The notes under the pieces are model-generated. The model did no database searches and was not told the DNA's origin. It worked only from the letters and a program-made list of their open reading frames with translations. Positions 47,501-60,285 of a DNA stretch of 64,000 nt are shown here, piece after piece. Position numbers and translations under genes: made by a program. The DNA comes from Plazaster borealis (taxonomy: Eukaryota; Echinodermata; Asteroidea; Forcipulatida; Labidiasteridae): the NCBI GenBank assembly GCA_021014325.1, contig JAJGQC010000457.1, positions 43,376-107,375 of the forward strand. The letters are read 5' to 3'. Positions within the stretch are counted from its first letter, which is position 1. Each line of letters begins with the position of its first letter.

Positions 47501-50500
47501 CCGTAATTGTAGGTAGTGGACATGTATACTGTTTGTGTGTCCCGTGATTGTAGGTAGTGGACATGTATACTGTTTGTTCGTCTCGTACTTGTATGTAGTG
47601 GGCATACATACTGTTTGTTTGTCCCGTAATTGTCGGTAGTTGAAATACACACTTCTTGTTCGTCCTGTAATTGTCGGTAGTGACATACACACTGTTTGTT
47701 TGTCTCGTAATTGTAGGTAGTGGACATGTATACTGTTTGTGTGTCCCGTAATTGTAGGTAGTGAAACATACATACTGTTTGTTTGTCCCGAATTTGTAGG
47801 TAGTGGACACTGTTTGTTTGTCCCGTAATTGTAGGAAGTTGACATACACACTGTTTGTTTGCCCTGTAATTGTAAGAAGTTGACATACACACTGTTTGTT
47901 TGCCCTGTAATTGTAGGAAGTGGACATACATGCTGTTTGATTGCCCTGTAATCGTAGAAAGTGGACATACACACTGTTTGTTTGCCCTGTAATTGTAGGT
48001 AGTGGACATACATATTGTTTTTTTGTCTCGGTATTGTAGGAAGTTGACATACACACTGTTTGTTTGCCCTGTAATTGTAGGTAGTGGACATACACTCTGT
48101 TTGTTTGCCTTGTAGTAGGTTATGGACTTACGTTATTGTAGGTAGTGGACATGTATACTGTTTGTTTGTCCCGTAACTGTAGTTGAAGGTTATGGACTTA
48201 CACACTGTTTGTTCGTCCCGTAATTGTCGGTAATGAAACATACATACTGTTTGTTTGTCCCGTAATTGTAGGTAGTGGACATGTATACTGTTTGTTTGCC
48301 CTGTAGTTGAAGGTTATGGACTTACACACTGTTTGTTCTTCCCTTAATTGTCGGTAATGAAACATAGATATTGTTTGTTTGTCCCGTAATTGTAGGTGGT
48401 GGACATGTATACTGTTTGTTTGTCCCGTAATTGTAGGAAGTGGACATACACACTGTTTTTTTTGCCCTGTAATTGTAGGTTGTGGACATACACACACTGT
48501 TTGTTTGCCCTGTAGTAGGTTATGAACTTACACACTGTTAGTTCGTCCCGTAATTGTCGGTAGTGAAAAATACATACTATTTGTTTGTCCCGTAATTGTA
48601 GGTAGTTGACATGTATACTGTTTGTTTGTCCCGTAATTGTAGGAAGTGAACATACACACTGTTTGTTTGCTCTGTGATCGTAGGAAGTGGACATATACAT
48701 ACTGTTTGTTTGTCCTGTAATTGTAGGTAGTGGACATACACACTGTGTGTTTGTCCCATAATTGAAGGAAGTGGACTTACACAGACTGGTATTGACCAAT
48801 AATAATAGACACTGGACATACAAACCTTTTGTTTGCCCTGTAATTGTAGGTAGTGGACATACACACTGTTTGTTTGCCCTGTAGTAGGTTATGGACTTAC
48901 CCACTGTTAGTTCGTCCCATAGTCGGTAGTGAAACAAACACACTGTTTGTTCGTCCCATAACTGTCGGTAATGAAACATACATACTGTTTGTTTGTCCCG
49001 TAATTGTAGGTAGTGGACATGTATACTGTTTGTTTGCCCTGTAGTTGAAGGTTATGGACTAACACACTGTTCGTCCCTTAATTGTCGGTAATGAAACATA
49101 GATACTGTTTGTTCGTCCCGTAATTGTCGGTAGTGAAAAATACATACTATTTGTTTGTCCCGTAATTGTAGGTAGTTGACATGTATACTGTTTGTTTGTC
49201 CCGTAATTGTAGGAAGTGAACATACACACTGTTTGTTTGCTCTGTGATCGTAGGAAGTGGACATACACACTGTTTGTTTGTCCTGTATTTGTAGGTAGTG
49301 GACATACACACTGTTTGTTTGTCCCATAATTGTAGGAAGTGGACTTACACACTGTTTTTTTGTCCTGCAATTATAGACACTGGACATACAAACCTTTTGT
49401 TTGCCCTGTAATTGTAGGTAGTGGACATACACACTGTTTGTTTGCCCTGTAGTAGGTTATGGACTTACCCACTGTTAGTTCGTCCCTTAATTGTCGGTAA
49501 TGAAACATAGATACTGTTTGTTCGTCCCGTAATTGTCGGTAGTGAAAAATACATACTATTTGTTTGTCCCGTAATTGTAGGTAGTTGACATGTATACTGT
49601 TTGTTTGTCCCGTAATTGTAGGAAGTGAACATACACACTGTTTGTTAGCTCTGTGATCGTAGGAAGTGGACATACACACTGTTTGTTTGTCCTGTATTTG
49701 TAGGTAGTGGACATACACACTGTTTGTTTGTCCCATAATTGTAGGAAGTGGACTTACACACTGTTTTTTTGTCCTGCAATTATAGACACTGGACATACAA
49801 ACCTTTTGTTTGCCCTGTAATTGTAGGTAGTGGACATACACATTGTTTGTTTGCCCTGTAGTAGGTTATGGACTTACCCACTGTTAGTTCGTCCCGTAAT
49901 TGTCGGTAGTGAAACAAACATACTGTTTGTTTGTCCCGTTATTGTAGGTAGTGGACATGTATACTGTTTGTGTGTCCCGTGATTGTCGGTAGTGGACATG
50001 TATACTGTTTGTTCATCCCGTAATGGTAGGTAGTGGACATATACACACTGTTTGTTTTTCCCGTAATTGTAGGTAGTGGACATGTATCCTGTTTGTTCGT
50101 CTCGTACTTGTATGTAGTGGGCATACTGTTTGTTTGTCCCGTAATTATCGGTAGTTGAAATACACACTTCTTGTTCGTCCTGTAATTGTCAGTAGTGACA
50201 TACACACTGTTTGTTTGTCCCGTAATTGTAGGTATGTGGACATTTATACTGTTTGTGTGTCCCGTAATTGTAGGTAGTGAAACATACATACTGTTTGTTT
50301 GTCCCAAATTTGTAGGTAGTGGACATGTTTACTGTTTGTTTGTCCCGTAATTGTAGGAAGTGGAGATACACACTGTTTGTTTGTCCCGTAATTGTAGGTA
50401 GTGGACATACATATTGTTTGTTTGTTTGTACCGTAATTGTAGGAAGTTGACATACACACTTTTTGTTTTCCCTGTAATCGTAGGCAGTGGGAATGCACAC

Positions 50501-50785
50501 TGTTTATTTGTCCCGTAATTGTAGGTAGTGGATAAACACACTAATTGTTTGTCCCGTAATTGTCGGTAGTGGAAATACACACTGTTTGTTCGTCCCGTAA
50601 TTGTCGGTAGTGAAACATTCATACTGTTTGTTTGTCCCGTAATTGTAGGTAGTGGACATACACACTGTTTATTTGTCCCGTAATTGTAGGTAATGGACAT
50701 ACATCCCGTTTGTTTGTCCCGTAATTGTAAGTGGTGGACATACACACTGTTTGTTTGTCCCGTAATTGTAGGTAGTGGACATGTA
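44530..50785 (+). repeat. 41-bp satellite, block 2
   Basis: Continues block 1 in register after the 43042 element. The higher-order blocks of 39-43 kb recur here: the segment just below 46236 corresponds to those just below 42398 and 40048. Recombined partial copies follow at 47-49.9 kb. It stops where the LINE tail begins. Confidence 0.97.
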
Positions 50786-51990
50786 TAATAATAATAAACG
50801 GCTTTTATATAGCGCCCTTAACGCAAAACAGGGTCCCGAGGCGCTTTACAGAGGTTAAAAATAATTGGAACAATTTAGGAAATAGGCCTACAGAACAATT
50901 TAAGAAAACCATTCAGGCTAAGAAATACTTATGAAAAAATAAAACACACAATAACAATGAATCGAAGTGTCAGTCTTAAAAAGACAATAAGCACAATTAA
51001 GTAAGTTGGATTATAAAAAAGGAAGGAAATTTGCCCCTCATAATGTATAACACGCAATTAATGATTAAAAAGGAAAGTTTTCAGTTTTGATTTAAAAATG
51101 TTCACAGATGATGCAAGCCTGATATATTGAGGCAGTTGGTTCCATTCTGTATGAGCGGCTTCCATGAATGAACGCTGCCCATAAGCAGTACGTGGTCGTT
51201 GAGTTGGTGGTTTGACAAGGTTCTGGGTTGAAGAACGAAGCGATCAGCAAGGAGCATACGGTGTGATGAGTTCTGTTAAATAGAAAGGGGCGAGTCCATT
51301 AAGCGTCTTGTATGTGAGAAGATTGATCTTAAATGCGATTCTCTGGCGGATGGGAAGCCAATGAAGCCCTCTCATAATATCAGAAATACTGTCGTACTTA
51401 TTTGCACGCGTCATCAATCTGGCAGCGGTATGCTGAACTCTTTGGAGCTTCATGATCTTAGAGTCGGATAATCCATAAAGTAGCGAATTACAATGATCCA
51501 AACGCGAGGTGACATATGCGTGGACTAGTTTTTCTGCCGTGTCTTGGTCAAGATAATGTCTTATTCTCCCGATGTTTCTAATTGCATACGTTGCGTTGCG
51601 ACAAATGTTATTAACATGCTCTGACATATAAAGCCGGTCGTCTAAGATTACTCCAAGGTTACGAGCAGAAGAAGTAGGTTTGACAGTCGAGTCTCCTACT
51701 TTAACCCCAGTTATAGGTGTTGTCTTCAAATTCCGCGTTTTGCTATCGTTTACCTGTAGTTTGTTATGAACTGTCCATGATTTTATGTCGGCAAGACACT
51801 GTTCAAGTTTTGCGATGCAAACATCTCTGTCGGAAGGTTTCATGGATATATGCAATTGGGTGTCATCTGCATATGTCATGCACTGGATTCCATTGGATGA
51901 ACTAATGTCTTCAATCGGTGCACTATACAAAGTAAACATTACCGGTCCTGCTACCGATCCCTGGGGAACACCATAGTTCAGTGGAAGCGA
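50786..51990 (-). mobile_element. 5'-truncated CR1/L2-type LINE, with reverse transcriptase remnant
   Basis: On the minus strand the frame from about 51978 to 51058 encodes the end of a non-LTR reverse transcriptase: NYGVPQGSVAGPVMFTLY, then MTYADDTQLHIS with the catalytic YADD box, then LGVILDDRL, LHWLPIRQRIAFK and a typical end in KTFLFNH. One in-frame TGA at 51244-51246 sits where relatives have Arg, consistent with a CGA-to-TGA change. The 3' end reads AGGGCGCTATATAAAAGCCG then TTATTATTATTA. Upstream RT and endonuclease are missing. The element lies inside the satellite. Confidence 0.9.
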
Positions 51991-53396
51991 TTATGTTTAC
52001 TGTTTAGGTATACTGTTTGTTTGTCCTGTAATTGTAGGTAGTGGACATGTATACTGTTTGTTCGTCCCGTAATTGTAGGTAGTGGACTTACACACTGTTT
52101 GTTTGACCAGTAATTGTAGGTAGTGGATAAACACACTAATTGTTTGTCCCGTAATTGTAGGTAGTGGGCATACACACTGTTTGTTTGTCCCGTAATTGTC
52201 GGTAGTGAAACATACCGCTGTTTGTTCGTCCCGTAATTGTAGGTACAGTATTTACACACTGTTTGTTTGCCCGGTACTTGCTAAGGTAGTGGACATACAC
52301 ACTGTTTGTTCGTCCTGTAATTGTCGGTACTGAAACATACACACTGTTTGTTCGTCCCGTAATTGTAGGTACGGTAGTTACACATTGTTTGTTTGCCTTG
52401 TAATTGTAGATAGTGGACATATACACTGTTTGTTTGCCCTGTAGTTGAAGGTTATGGACTTACAAACTGTTTGTTCGTCCCGTAATTGTCAGTAGTGAAA
52501 CATTCATACTGTTTGTTTGTCCCGTAATTGTAGGTAATGGACATGTATTCTGTTTGTTTGTCCCATAATTGTAAGTGGTGGACATACACACTGTTTGTTT
52601 GTCCCGTAATTGTAGGTAGTGGATATGTATACTGTTTGTTTGTCCTGTAATTGTAGGTAGTGGACATGTATACTGTTTGTTGTCCCGTAATTGTAGGTAG
52701 TGGACTTACACACTGTTTGTTTGACCCGTAATTGTAGGTAGTGGATAAACACACTGTTTGTTTGCCCCGTAATTGTAGGTAGTGGATATACATCTTGTTT
52801 GTTTGTCCCGTAATTGTAGGAAGTTGACATACACACTGTTTGTTTGCCCTTTAATCGTAGGCAGTGGACATACACACTTTTTGTTTGCTCTGTAATTGTA
52901 GGTAGTGGACATACACACTGTTTATTTGTCCCGTAATTGTAGGTAATGGACATACATCCCGTTTGTTTGTCACGTAATTGTACATGGTGGACATACACAC
53001 TGTTTGTTTGTCCCGTAATTGTATGTAGTGGGCATACAGACTGTTTGTTTGTCCCGTAATTGTCGGTAGTGAAACATACACACTGTTTGTTCGTCCCTTA
53101 ATTGTCGGTAGTGAAACATACACACAGTTTGTTTTTCCCGTAATTGTAGGTACAGTAGTTACACACTGTTTGTTTGCCCTGTAACTGTAGGTAGTGGACA
53201 TACACATTGTTTGTTTGTCCCTTAATTGTCGGTAGTGAAACATACACACTGTTTGTACGTCCCTTAATTGTCGGTAGTGAAACATACACACTGTTTGTTT
53301 GTCCCTTAATTGTGGGTACAGTACTTACACATGGTTTTTGTGCCCTGTAATTGTCGGTAGTGGGCATGTTTACTGTTTGTGTTTTTGTCCCGTAAT
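51991..53396 (+). repeat. 41-bp satellite, block 3
   Basis: Same unit, with local variants such as GTAGGTACAGTAGTTACACA and TGGATAAACACACTAATTG. Its right part (about 52.6-53.4 kb) matches 56.4-57.2 kb closely. Confidence 0.95.
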
Positions 53397-53555
53397 ACAC
53401 CGATCCATTAAGCCACGCCCATTTTTAATTGACCAATCACAACCGCGAAATCTGATCACCATTTGAGCCGTTTGGTGATCTTTGCACTAATGATGATCGG
53501 GTTTCGCGGCTGTGATTGGTCAACTCGTAAGGAGGCGGGGTTAATGGATCGGTCT
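53397..53555. mobile_element. 159-bp palindromic MITE, copy 1
   Basis: It starts ACACCGATCCATTAAGCC and ends GGTTAATGGATCGGTCT, with inner inverted text TTGACCAATCACAACCGCGA and the complement of CGCGGCTGTGATTGGTCAA. AT flanks both sides. It is nearly identical to 58704-58862 with the same flanks. Confidence 0.85.
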
Positions 53556-55258
53556 ATTGCAGATAGTGGATCCATCCACACTGTTTGTTTGTCGGCAGTG
53601 GAATACATAGGTAGTGGAATTACACACTGTTTGTTTGTCTCATAATTGTCGGTAGTGAAACATACACACAGTTTGTTTGTCTCGTAATTGTCGGTAGTGA
53701 AACATACACACTGTTTGTTTGACCCGTAATTGTAGGTAGTGGATATACACACTAATTGTTTGTCTCGTAATTGTCGGTAGTGGACATACATACTGTTTGT
53801 TCGTCCTGTAATTTTCGGTAGTGAAAATTCACACTGTTTGTCTCATAATTGTTGGTAGTGAAACATACACACTGTTAGTTTGTCCCGTAATTGTAGGTAC
53901 AGTAGTTACACACTGTTTGTTTGCCCTGTAATTGCAGGTAGTGGGCACACAGACTACCGTAATCGTCTGTAGTGAAACATCCAAACTGTTTGTTTGTCCT
54001 GTAAGGTAGGTAGTGGACATACACACTGTTCGTTTGCCCTGTAATTGTAGGTAGTGGACATACACACTGTTTGTTTGTCCTGTAATAGGTAGTGGACATA
54101 CACACTGTTCGTTTGCCCTGTAATTGTAGGTAGTGGACATTCACACTGTTTGTTTGCCCTGTAATCGTAGGAAGTGGACATACACACTGTTTATTTGTCC
54201 TGTAATTATAGGCAGTGGACATACACACTTTTTGTTTGCTCTGTAATTGTAGGTAGTGGACATACATCCCGTTTGTTTGTCCCGTAAGTGTAAGTGGTGG
54301 ACATACACACTGTTTGTTTGTCCCGTAATTGTAGGTAGTGGACATGTATACTGTTTGTTTTGTCCTGTAATTGTAGGTAGTGGACATACACACTGTTTGT
54401 TTGTCTCGTAATTGTAGGTAGTGGACATACACACTGTTTGTTCGTCCCGTAATTGTAGGTAGTGGATATACACACTAATTGTTTGTCCCATAATTGTCGG
54501 TAGTGGGCATACATACTGTATGTTCGTCCCGTAATTGTCGGTAGTGGAAATACACACTGTTGGTTCGTCCCGTAATTGTCAGTAGTGATACATACACACT
54601 GCTTGCTCGTCCGTAATTGTAGCTACAGTAGTTACACACTGTTTGTTTGCCCGGTAATTGATAAGGTAGTGGACATACACACTGTTTGTTTGTCCCATAA
54701 TTGTCGGTAGTGAAACCTACACACTGTTTGTTTGTCCCGTAATTGTAGGCAGTGAACATACACACTGTTTGTTTGCCCTGTAATCGTAGGAAGTGGAAAT
54801 ACACACTGTTTGTTTGTCCCGTAATTGTAGGTAGTGGACATGTACACTGTTTGTTTGCCCTGTAGTTGAAGGTTATGGACTTACACACTGTTTGTTCGTC
54901 CCGTAATTGTCGGTAGTGAAACATACCACTATTTGTTTTTCCCGTAATTGTAGGTAGTGGACATGTATACTGTTTGTTTGTCCCGTAATTGTAGGAAGTG
55001 AACATACACACTGTTTGTTTGCCCTGTATTCGTAGGAAGTGGAAATACACACTGTTTGTTTGTCCCGTAATTGTAGGTAGTTGACATACACACTGTTTAT
55101 TTGTCCCATAATTGTAGGAAGTGGACTTACATACTGGTTTTTTTTTGTCCTGTAATTATAGACACTGGACATACAAACCTTTTGTTTGCCCTGTAATTGT
55201 AGGTAGTGGACATACACACTGTTTGTTTGCCCTGTAGTAGGTTATGGACTTACACACT
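53556..55258 (+). repeat. 41-bp satellite, block 4
   Basis: Same 41-bp unit. The first 600 bases, including the unusual GGGCACACAGACTACCGTAA, recur at 59710-60070. The block ends at a TAATAATAA tract belonging to the next LINE. Confidence 0.95.
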
Positions 55259-56403
55259 AATAATAATAATAATAATAATAAGACTTGTAATGCGCACATA
55301 TCCACCCTGCTGGGTGTTCAAGGCGCAGTAAAAAACCAAAAAAAACAAAACAAAACAAAACAAAGACAAAACAGACACAACAAAATTAGTCCTTGAAAAC
55401 CTGTGACATAAGATAAGTTTTGAGAAGAGATTTGAATTTTGTGGTACAAAGACAAGATCTAAGATTAAGCGGTAGAGAGTTCCAGATGCGTGGCGCAGCT
55501 GAAGAAAAAGACCTGTCACCCCATGAGTGTCGAGACTTGGGTTCAATGAGGAGAAGCATGGAACTTGATCGAAGATTCCTTGATGGAGTGTAAACTTGAA
55601 GTAGTTCAGAAATATAGTGGGGAGCCTTGCCATTAAGTGCTTTGTGGACAATGAGCATCAGCTTGAAGATGATTCGTTGAGAGATAGGGAGCCAATGTAG
55701 TTGTTTCAGAATAGGGGTGATAGAACAGGATTTTCTAGACAGTGTCACAATGCGGGCAGCGGTATTTTGGAGGCGTTGAAGACGGGAAATCTGGTTGTTA
55801 GGAAGACTGTAGAGAAGAGCATTGCCGTTGTCAAGACGAGAAGTAACAAATGCATGAATGACCTTTTCAGTGGCACTTTTGTCCAAGTACTTGCGAATCT
55901 TACCAATATTCCTGATGTGATATGATGACAGACGAACGATGTTGTTGATGTGTGGTTGAAGTGTCATCGATGAATCAAAAATAACCCCTAAGTTCCGAGC
56001 TTGCAGCGAGGAGCTATCCGAGCATCACCGATGGAAATGTATGGCACTGAAACCTTTGTTAACTGTTGACGTGACCCAAATAGAAGGAACTCTGTCTTAT
56101 CATCATTTAACTTCAGGAAGTTTTGTTGTGTCCAACGTCGAATCTCTTGGATGCATTTCTCAAGTCTTGCAATAGATGCATTGGCGTTTTCTTGAGAAGA
56201 TTTAAACGTGATGTATAGCTGAGTGTCGTCTGCGTACACATGGTAATTCAGATTAAATTTCAGGATGATGTCACGAATCGGTAAAGTGTACAGCGTAAAC
56301 CACTGCGGGCCCAGTACCGACCCCTGTGGCACAAAGTAGTTCAAAACAACAGGGTCTGATATTGCGGTGCCAATACATACATGCTGAGTTCTATTGTAGA
56401 ACT
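55258..56403 (-). mobile_element. 5'-truncated CR1/L2-type LINE, second copy
   Basis: Minus strand. From about 56400 it reads NYFVPQGSVLGPQWFTLY, then HVYADDTQLYITF with the YADD catalytic box, to CKLG at about 56000. After a one-base frame shift it resumes ARNLGVIFDSSMTLQPHI and continues through LHWLPISQRIIFKLM, WGDRSFSSAAPRIWNSLP and a final KSLLKTYL. The 3' end has AACACCCAGCAGGGTGGATA, then a TTATTATTA tail. It differs clearly from the copy at 50786, so it is a different family. Confidence 0.9.
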
Positions 56404-57221
56404 GTTAGTTGGTCCCGTAATTGTCGGTAGTGAAACATACATACTGTTTGTTTGTCCCGTAATTGTAGGTAGTGGACATGTATACTGTTTGTTTGCCCCG
56501 TAATTGTAGGTAGTGGACATACATATTGTTTGTTTGTACCGTAATTGTAGGAAGTTGACATACACACTTTTTGTTTTCCCTGTAATCGTAGAAGTGGGAA
56601 TACACACTGTTTATTTGTCCTGTAACTAGGCAGTGGACATACACACTTTTTGTTTGCTCTGTAATTGTAGGTAGTGGACATACACACTGTTTATTTGTCC
56701 TGTAAGTATAGGCAGTGGACATACACACTTTTTGTTTGCTCTGTAATTGTAGGTAGTGGACATACACACTGTTTATTTGTCCCGTAATTGTAGGTAATGG
56801 ACATTCATCCCGTTTGTTTGTCCAGTAATTGTAAGTGGTGGACATACACACTGTTTGTTTGTCCCGTAATTGTATGTAGTGGGCATACAGACTGTTTGTT
56901 TGTCCCATAATTATTGTCGGTAGTGAAACATACACACTGTTTGTTCGTCCCTTAATTGTCGGTAGTGAAACATACACACAGTTTGTTTTTCCCGTAATTG
57001 TAGGTACAGTAGTTACACACTGTTTGTTTGCCCTGTAATTGTAGGTAGTGGACATACACACTGTTTGTTTGTCCCGTAATTGTCGGTAGTGAAACATACA
57101 CACTGTTTGTACGTCCCTTAATTGTCGGTAGTGAAACATACACACTGTTTGTTTGTCCCTTAATTGTGGGTACAGTATTTACACGTGGTTTTTTGTTTGC
57201 CCTGTAATTGTCTGTAGTGGG
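56404..57221 (+). repeat. 41-bp satellite, block 5
   Basis: Same unit. It parallels about 52.6-53.37 kb variant by variant, up to AATTGTCTGTAGTGGG, where the next element is inserted. Confidence 0.94.
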
Positions 57222-58660
57222 CTAGCCTTGAACAAGGCGTTGGAGGGTTTTTTATAATTTTTATTGTGATTTTTTAATTTTTATTTTATTTGCGCCGCGC
57301 TACCCGCCCGAGCTACCCGCCCGAGCAACCAGCTACGTGCATGGACGTGTCTGTGTGCAGTATCAGTGTGCGCGTGCTCATATTATTGTGAGCTATAGCC
57401 TACGTCCCGTTTACTCACCGAATCAACGCCTTGATGGTTTTGTATTGAAGCCAATGACTCATTACTATAATGCGGGCAAGTATCCAGATGTGGCTACATG
57501 CATGCACTGGCGCGCCGGTTTGAATTTGGGAATATTTTGTTATAATAATATCTATCTGAAAATGTTGCGTAAGTTTTCCACAAATTGTCAGCTGAGCGAG
57601 ACAATGAGGGCAGGAATATGAGGTTGAGTGGATCGATTTAGTACATAACATGTATACACCATTTCCCATCAGGAAGACGCTTTTCTGATGTTTTTATTTT
57701 TATAATGGCCTATAAGCCCGATTGACCATCTCCTGTCTCCATCTTGCACCATTAAAACAGTGATTAATCATTGTTGGTGCATTCATTGGAGGTAGAATAT
57801 ACAAAACAAAGACCTCAAATAACTACAATATTGTTGATTGTTTCATCATGGAGGCAATAGCTTATTGCACTTTTTATATCTTGTGGGCCGCCCCAAGAGG
57901 TGCCCAATTTCAGAGCTGCCTATTTATTTAAAGCACATTTCCCAAGTACACTTACTAGAATAAGGTAGCTAAAACTCTAATTCACATGTATCATGTGTGA
58001 CTGTATCCTTTCAATTTTTGCTTAGCAGTAAATTATTAAGACCCTGCCCGAGAACAATTCAAAAGTATGAAGACGGTGTGGCTGCACAGAGTTAAGTCGG
58101 ACTTCGAGAGGACATGTAAGGAAAACACAAATGCAGAAACTACATCAACTCCAGAATTAATAACCAAAAGAATGGCGAATGATCAGGGTTGTCCATATCC
58201 TTGATCAAGGCGCTCCAGCCGGCTGCGACCGGCCGATCCGCGTGTACAGCGTATGTACATAACACAGTCGTCATGGATTGCGTGCTAGCTATAGCAGCAG
58301 TAATTATGCAGCCTTGTCGTTCAGGTCAAATACGTCATTCTCAATCGCGCCTGTGATTGGCCAATGTTTAGAATGAAACGCCCACATCCTGCATAAGCGC
58401 TTTTCTTGGATTTCCAAGAAAATATAAAGAAACACATAAGCTTTCAGTTACAAACCGGTCAAGGCTGTTGTTTGAGTCACGCGTTTGAGGTTGAAAGAAC
58501 GACCGTACTCACGACTTCGCTACTGTTCTCGCTGTACAATGTATGTACATGTACTGTACATGTACAATGTACATGTACACTGTCTATGCGCTGCAGTTGT
58601 TGCCGAATCGTGCCGCACCGGGCCGGGGTACACTACGCCAACAGCCTTGAATCAAGGCTA
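57222..58660. mobile_element. 1439-bp nonautonomous element with 8-bp target duplication (hAT-like)
   Basis: The ends are CTAGCCTTGAACAAGGC and GCCTTGAATCAAGGCTA. GTAGTGGG is present at 57214-57221 and 58661-58668. Removing the element restores the satellite text seen at 53355-53375. The 8-bp duplication fits hAT or P-type transposition. The inside has repeated CTACCCGCCCGAG, a GTACATGTAC-rich palindromic stretch at about 58545-58580 and no transposase. Confidence 0.85.
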
Positions 58661-58703
58661 GTAGTGGGCATGTTTAATACTGTTTGTTTGTTTGTCCCGT
58701 AAT

Positions 58704-58862
58704 ACACCGATCCATTAAGCCACGCCCATTTTTTATTGACCAATCACAACCGCGAAATCTGATCACCATTTGAGCCGTTTGGTGATCTTTGCACTAATGA
58801 TGATCGGGTTTCGCGGCTGTGATTGGTCAACTCGTAAGGAGGCGGGGTTAATGGATCGGTCT
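58704..58862. mobile_element. 159-bp palindromic MITE, copy 2
   Basis: Same length and almost the same sequence as 53397-53555 (I noticed one changed base, at the T/A run near TTGACC). Both flanks also match, so this copy arose by duplication of the surrounding satellite rather than by a second insertion. Confidence 0.85.
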
Positions 58863-58926
58863 ATTGCAGATAGTAGATAATTGTCGGTAGTGAAACATAC
58901 ACACTGTTTGTTTGTCTCGTAATTGT

Positions 58927-59709
58927 GGGTTGTTCTAAAACCCCCTCGACCCCCTCGACCCCCACGACCCACGACCCACGACCCCCTCGACTTATGCTCG
59001 CAGTTCATTTTACATTGCCACGCATATCTCTTGGCCGACCATAGCCTGAATAATGATTATTATCCCAACTGGGAACTTGTGTTTACCGCCTGAGTACGAT
59101 TACGGCCAACTCATTACGTGATGATCCTACCAATCCATACGGTAACCATATACATGATGCAGCGATGTTTCCCCTTTCCATGCTATCAGAAAAAAATGTA
59201 GCGTCTGTTTGCTGCCGCATCCTATAATTAAAGCATTAAAAAAACGTAGGAGCCAGACTATAGTAGAACGTATAGCTCTACATTACCCGCATGCCTTTGG
59301 TTTTGCCGTCGCGCTTTTGGTTTTGCCGTTTCGCTTTTGGTTTTGCCGTGGCGCTTTTGGTTTTGCCGTGGCGCTTTTGAGTTTGCCGTTTCGCTTTTGG
59401 TTTTGCCGTGGCGCTTTTGTGGTTTTGTGGCGCTTTTGATTTTGCCTTGGCTTTTTTGGTGAAAGTACTTCATATTAAGTAAATTAATTAATACAAAGGC
59501 AAAAAGTGGTCGTCGGAAGTCGCGTCGCCTGCTAGCTCTGGATCGCACGCTGTTAATTCTAAATCGGGGACTTAATTCTTACTCGGCCGTAAAGTGATGT
59601 TTTATGAATTCGGATTTGGGACACGTTTCGAATATGGGGCGGACGTCGAGGGGTCGAGGGGTCGTGGGTCGTGGGGATCGAGGGGGTCGAGGGGGTTTTA
59701 TAACAACCC
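58927..59709. mobile_element. 783-bp element with 9-bp target duplication (MULE-like)
   Basis: The ends are GGGTTGTTCTAAAACCCCCT and the complement of GGGTTGTTATAAAACCCCCT. The inverted arms of about 60 bp contain repeated CGACCCC and ACGACCC. CGTAATTGT flanks both sides (58918-58926 and 59710-59718), and one satellite unit is restored without the element. No transposase ORF. The parallel satellite segment at 53.6 kb lacks it. Confidence 0.85.
59289..59445 (+). repeat. Short minisatellite inside the 58927 element
   Basis: About seven copies of a 20-21 bp unit, TTTTGGTTTTGCCGTGGCGC, with TTTCGC and GTCGCGC variants. The 20-21 bp period gives repeating RFWFCRGA-like peptide that is not coding. 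Confidence 0.9.
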
Positions 59710-60285
59710 CGTAATTGTCGGTAGTGAAACATACACACTGTTTGTTTGACCCGTAATTGTAGGTAGTGGATATACACACTAATTGTTTGTCCCGTAATTG
59801 TAGGTACAGTAGTTACACACTGTTTGTTTGCCCTGTAATTGCAGGTAGTGGGCACACAGACTACCGTAATCGTCTGTAGTGAAACATCCAAACTGTATGT
59901 TTGTCCTGTAAACGTCGGTAGTGAAACATACACACTGTTTGTTTGTCCTGTAAGGTAGGTAAAGTAGTTACACACTGTTTGTTTGTCCTGTAATAGGTAG
60001 TGGACATACACACTGTTCGTTTGCCCTGTAATTGTAGGTAGTGGACATACACACTGTTTGTTTGCCCTGTAATTGTAGGTAGTGCACATATACATACTGT
60101 TTGTTTGCCCTGTAATTGTAGGTAGTGGACATACATACTGTTTGTTTGCCCCGTCATTGTAGGTAGTGGACATACACACTTTGTTTGTCCCGTAATTGTA
60201 GGTAGTGGACACACATACTGTTCGTTTGCTCTGTAATTGTTGGTAGTAGACATACACACCGTTTGTTTGCCCCGTAGTTATCGTA
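59710..60285 (+). repeat. 41-bp satellite, block 6
   Basis: Same unit, matching 53.68-54.1 kb in its first part, with locally expanded copies to 60285. One further partial unit (TTTGTTTGTCCTGTAATAG) at 61503-61525 shows that the satellite once continued past 60.3 kb. Confidence 0.93.

Noticed and set aside
36290..57143. Dozens of minus-strand ORFs of 60-327 codons with KQTVCMSTTYNY-type peptides
   Set aside because: They follow the 41-bp satellite period exactly, cross all three frames, lack splice or start signals and have no family resemblance.
33450..57221. 82-bp unit being a dimer of the 41-bp satellite
   Set aside because: The lengths fit, but I saw no sequence similarity between the two units.
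59209..59548. ORFs with FRFWFCRGA or KRHGKTKSE repeats
   Set aside because: They translate a 20-21 bp minisatellite inside a transposable element.
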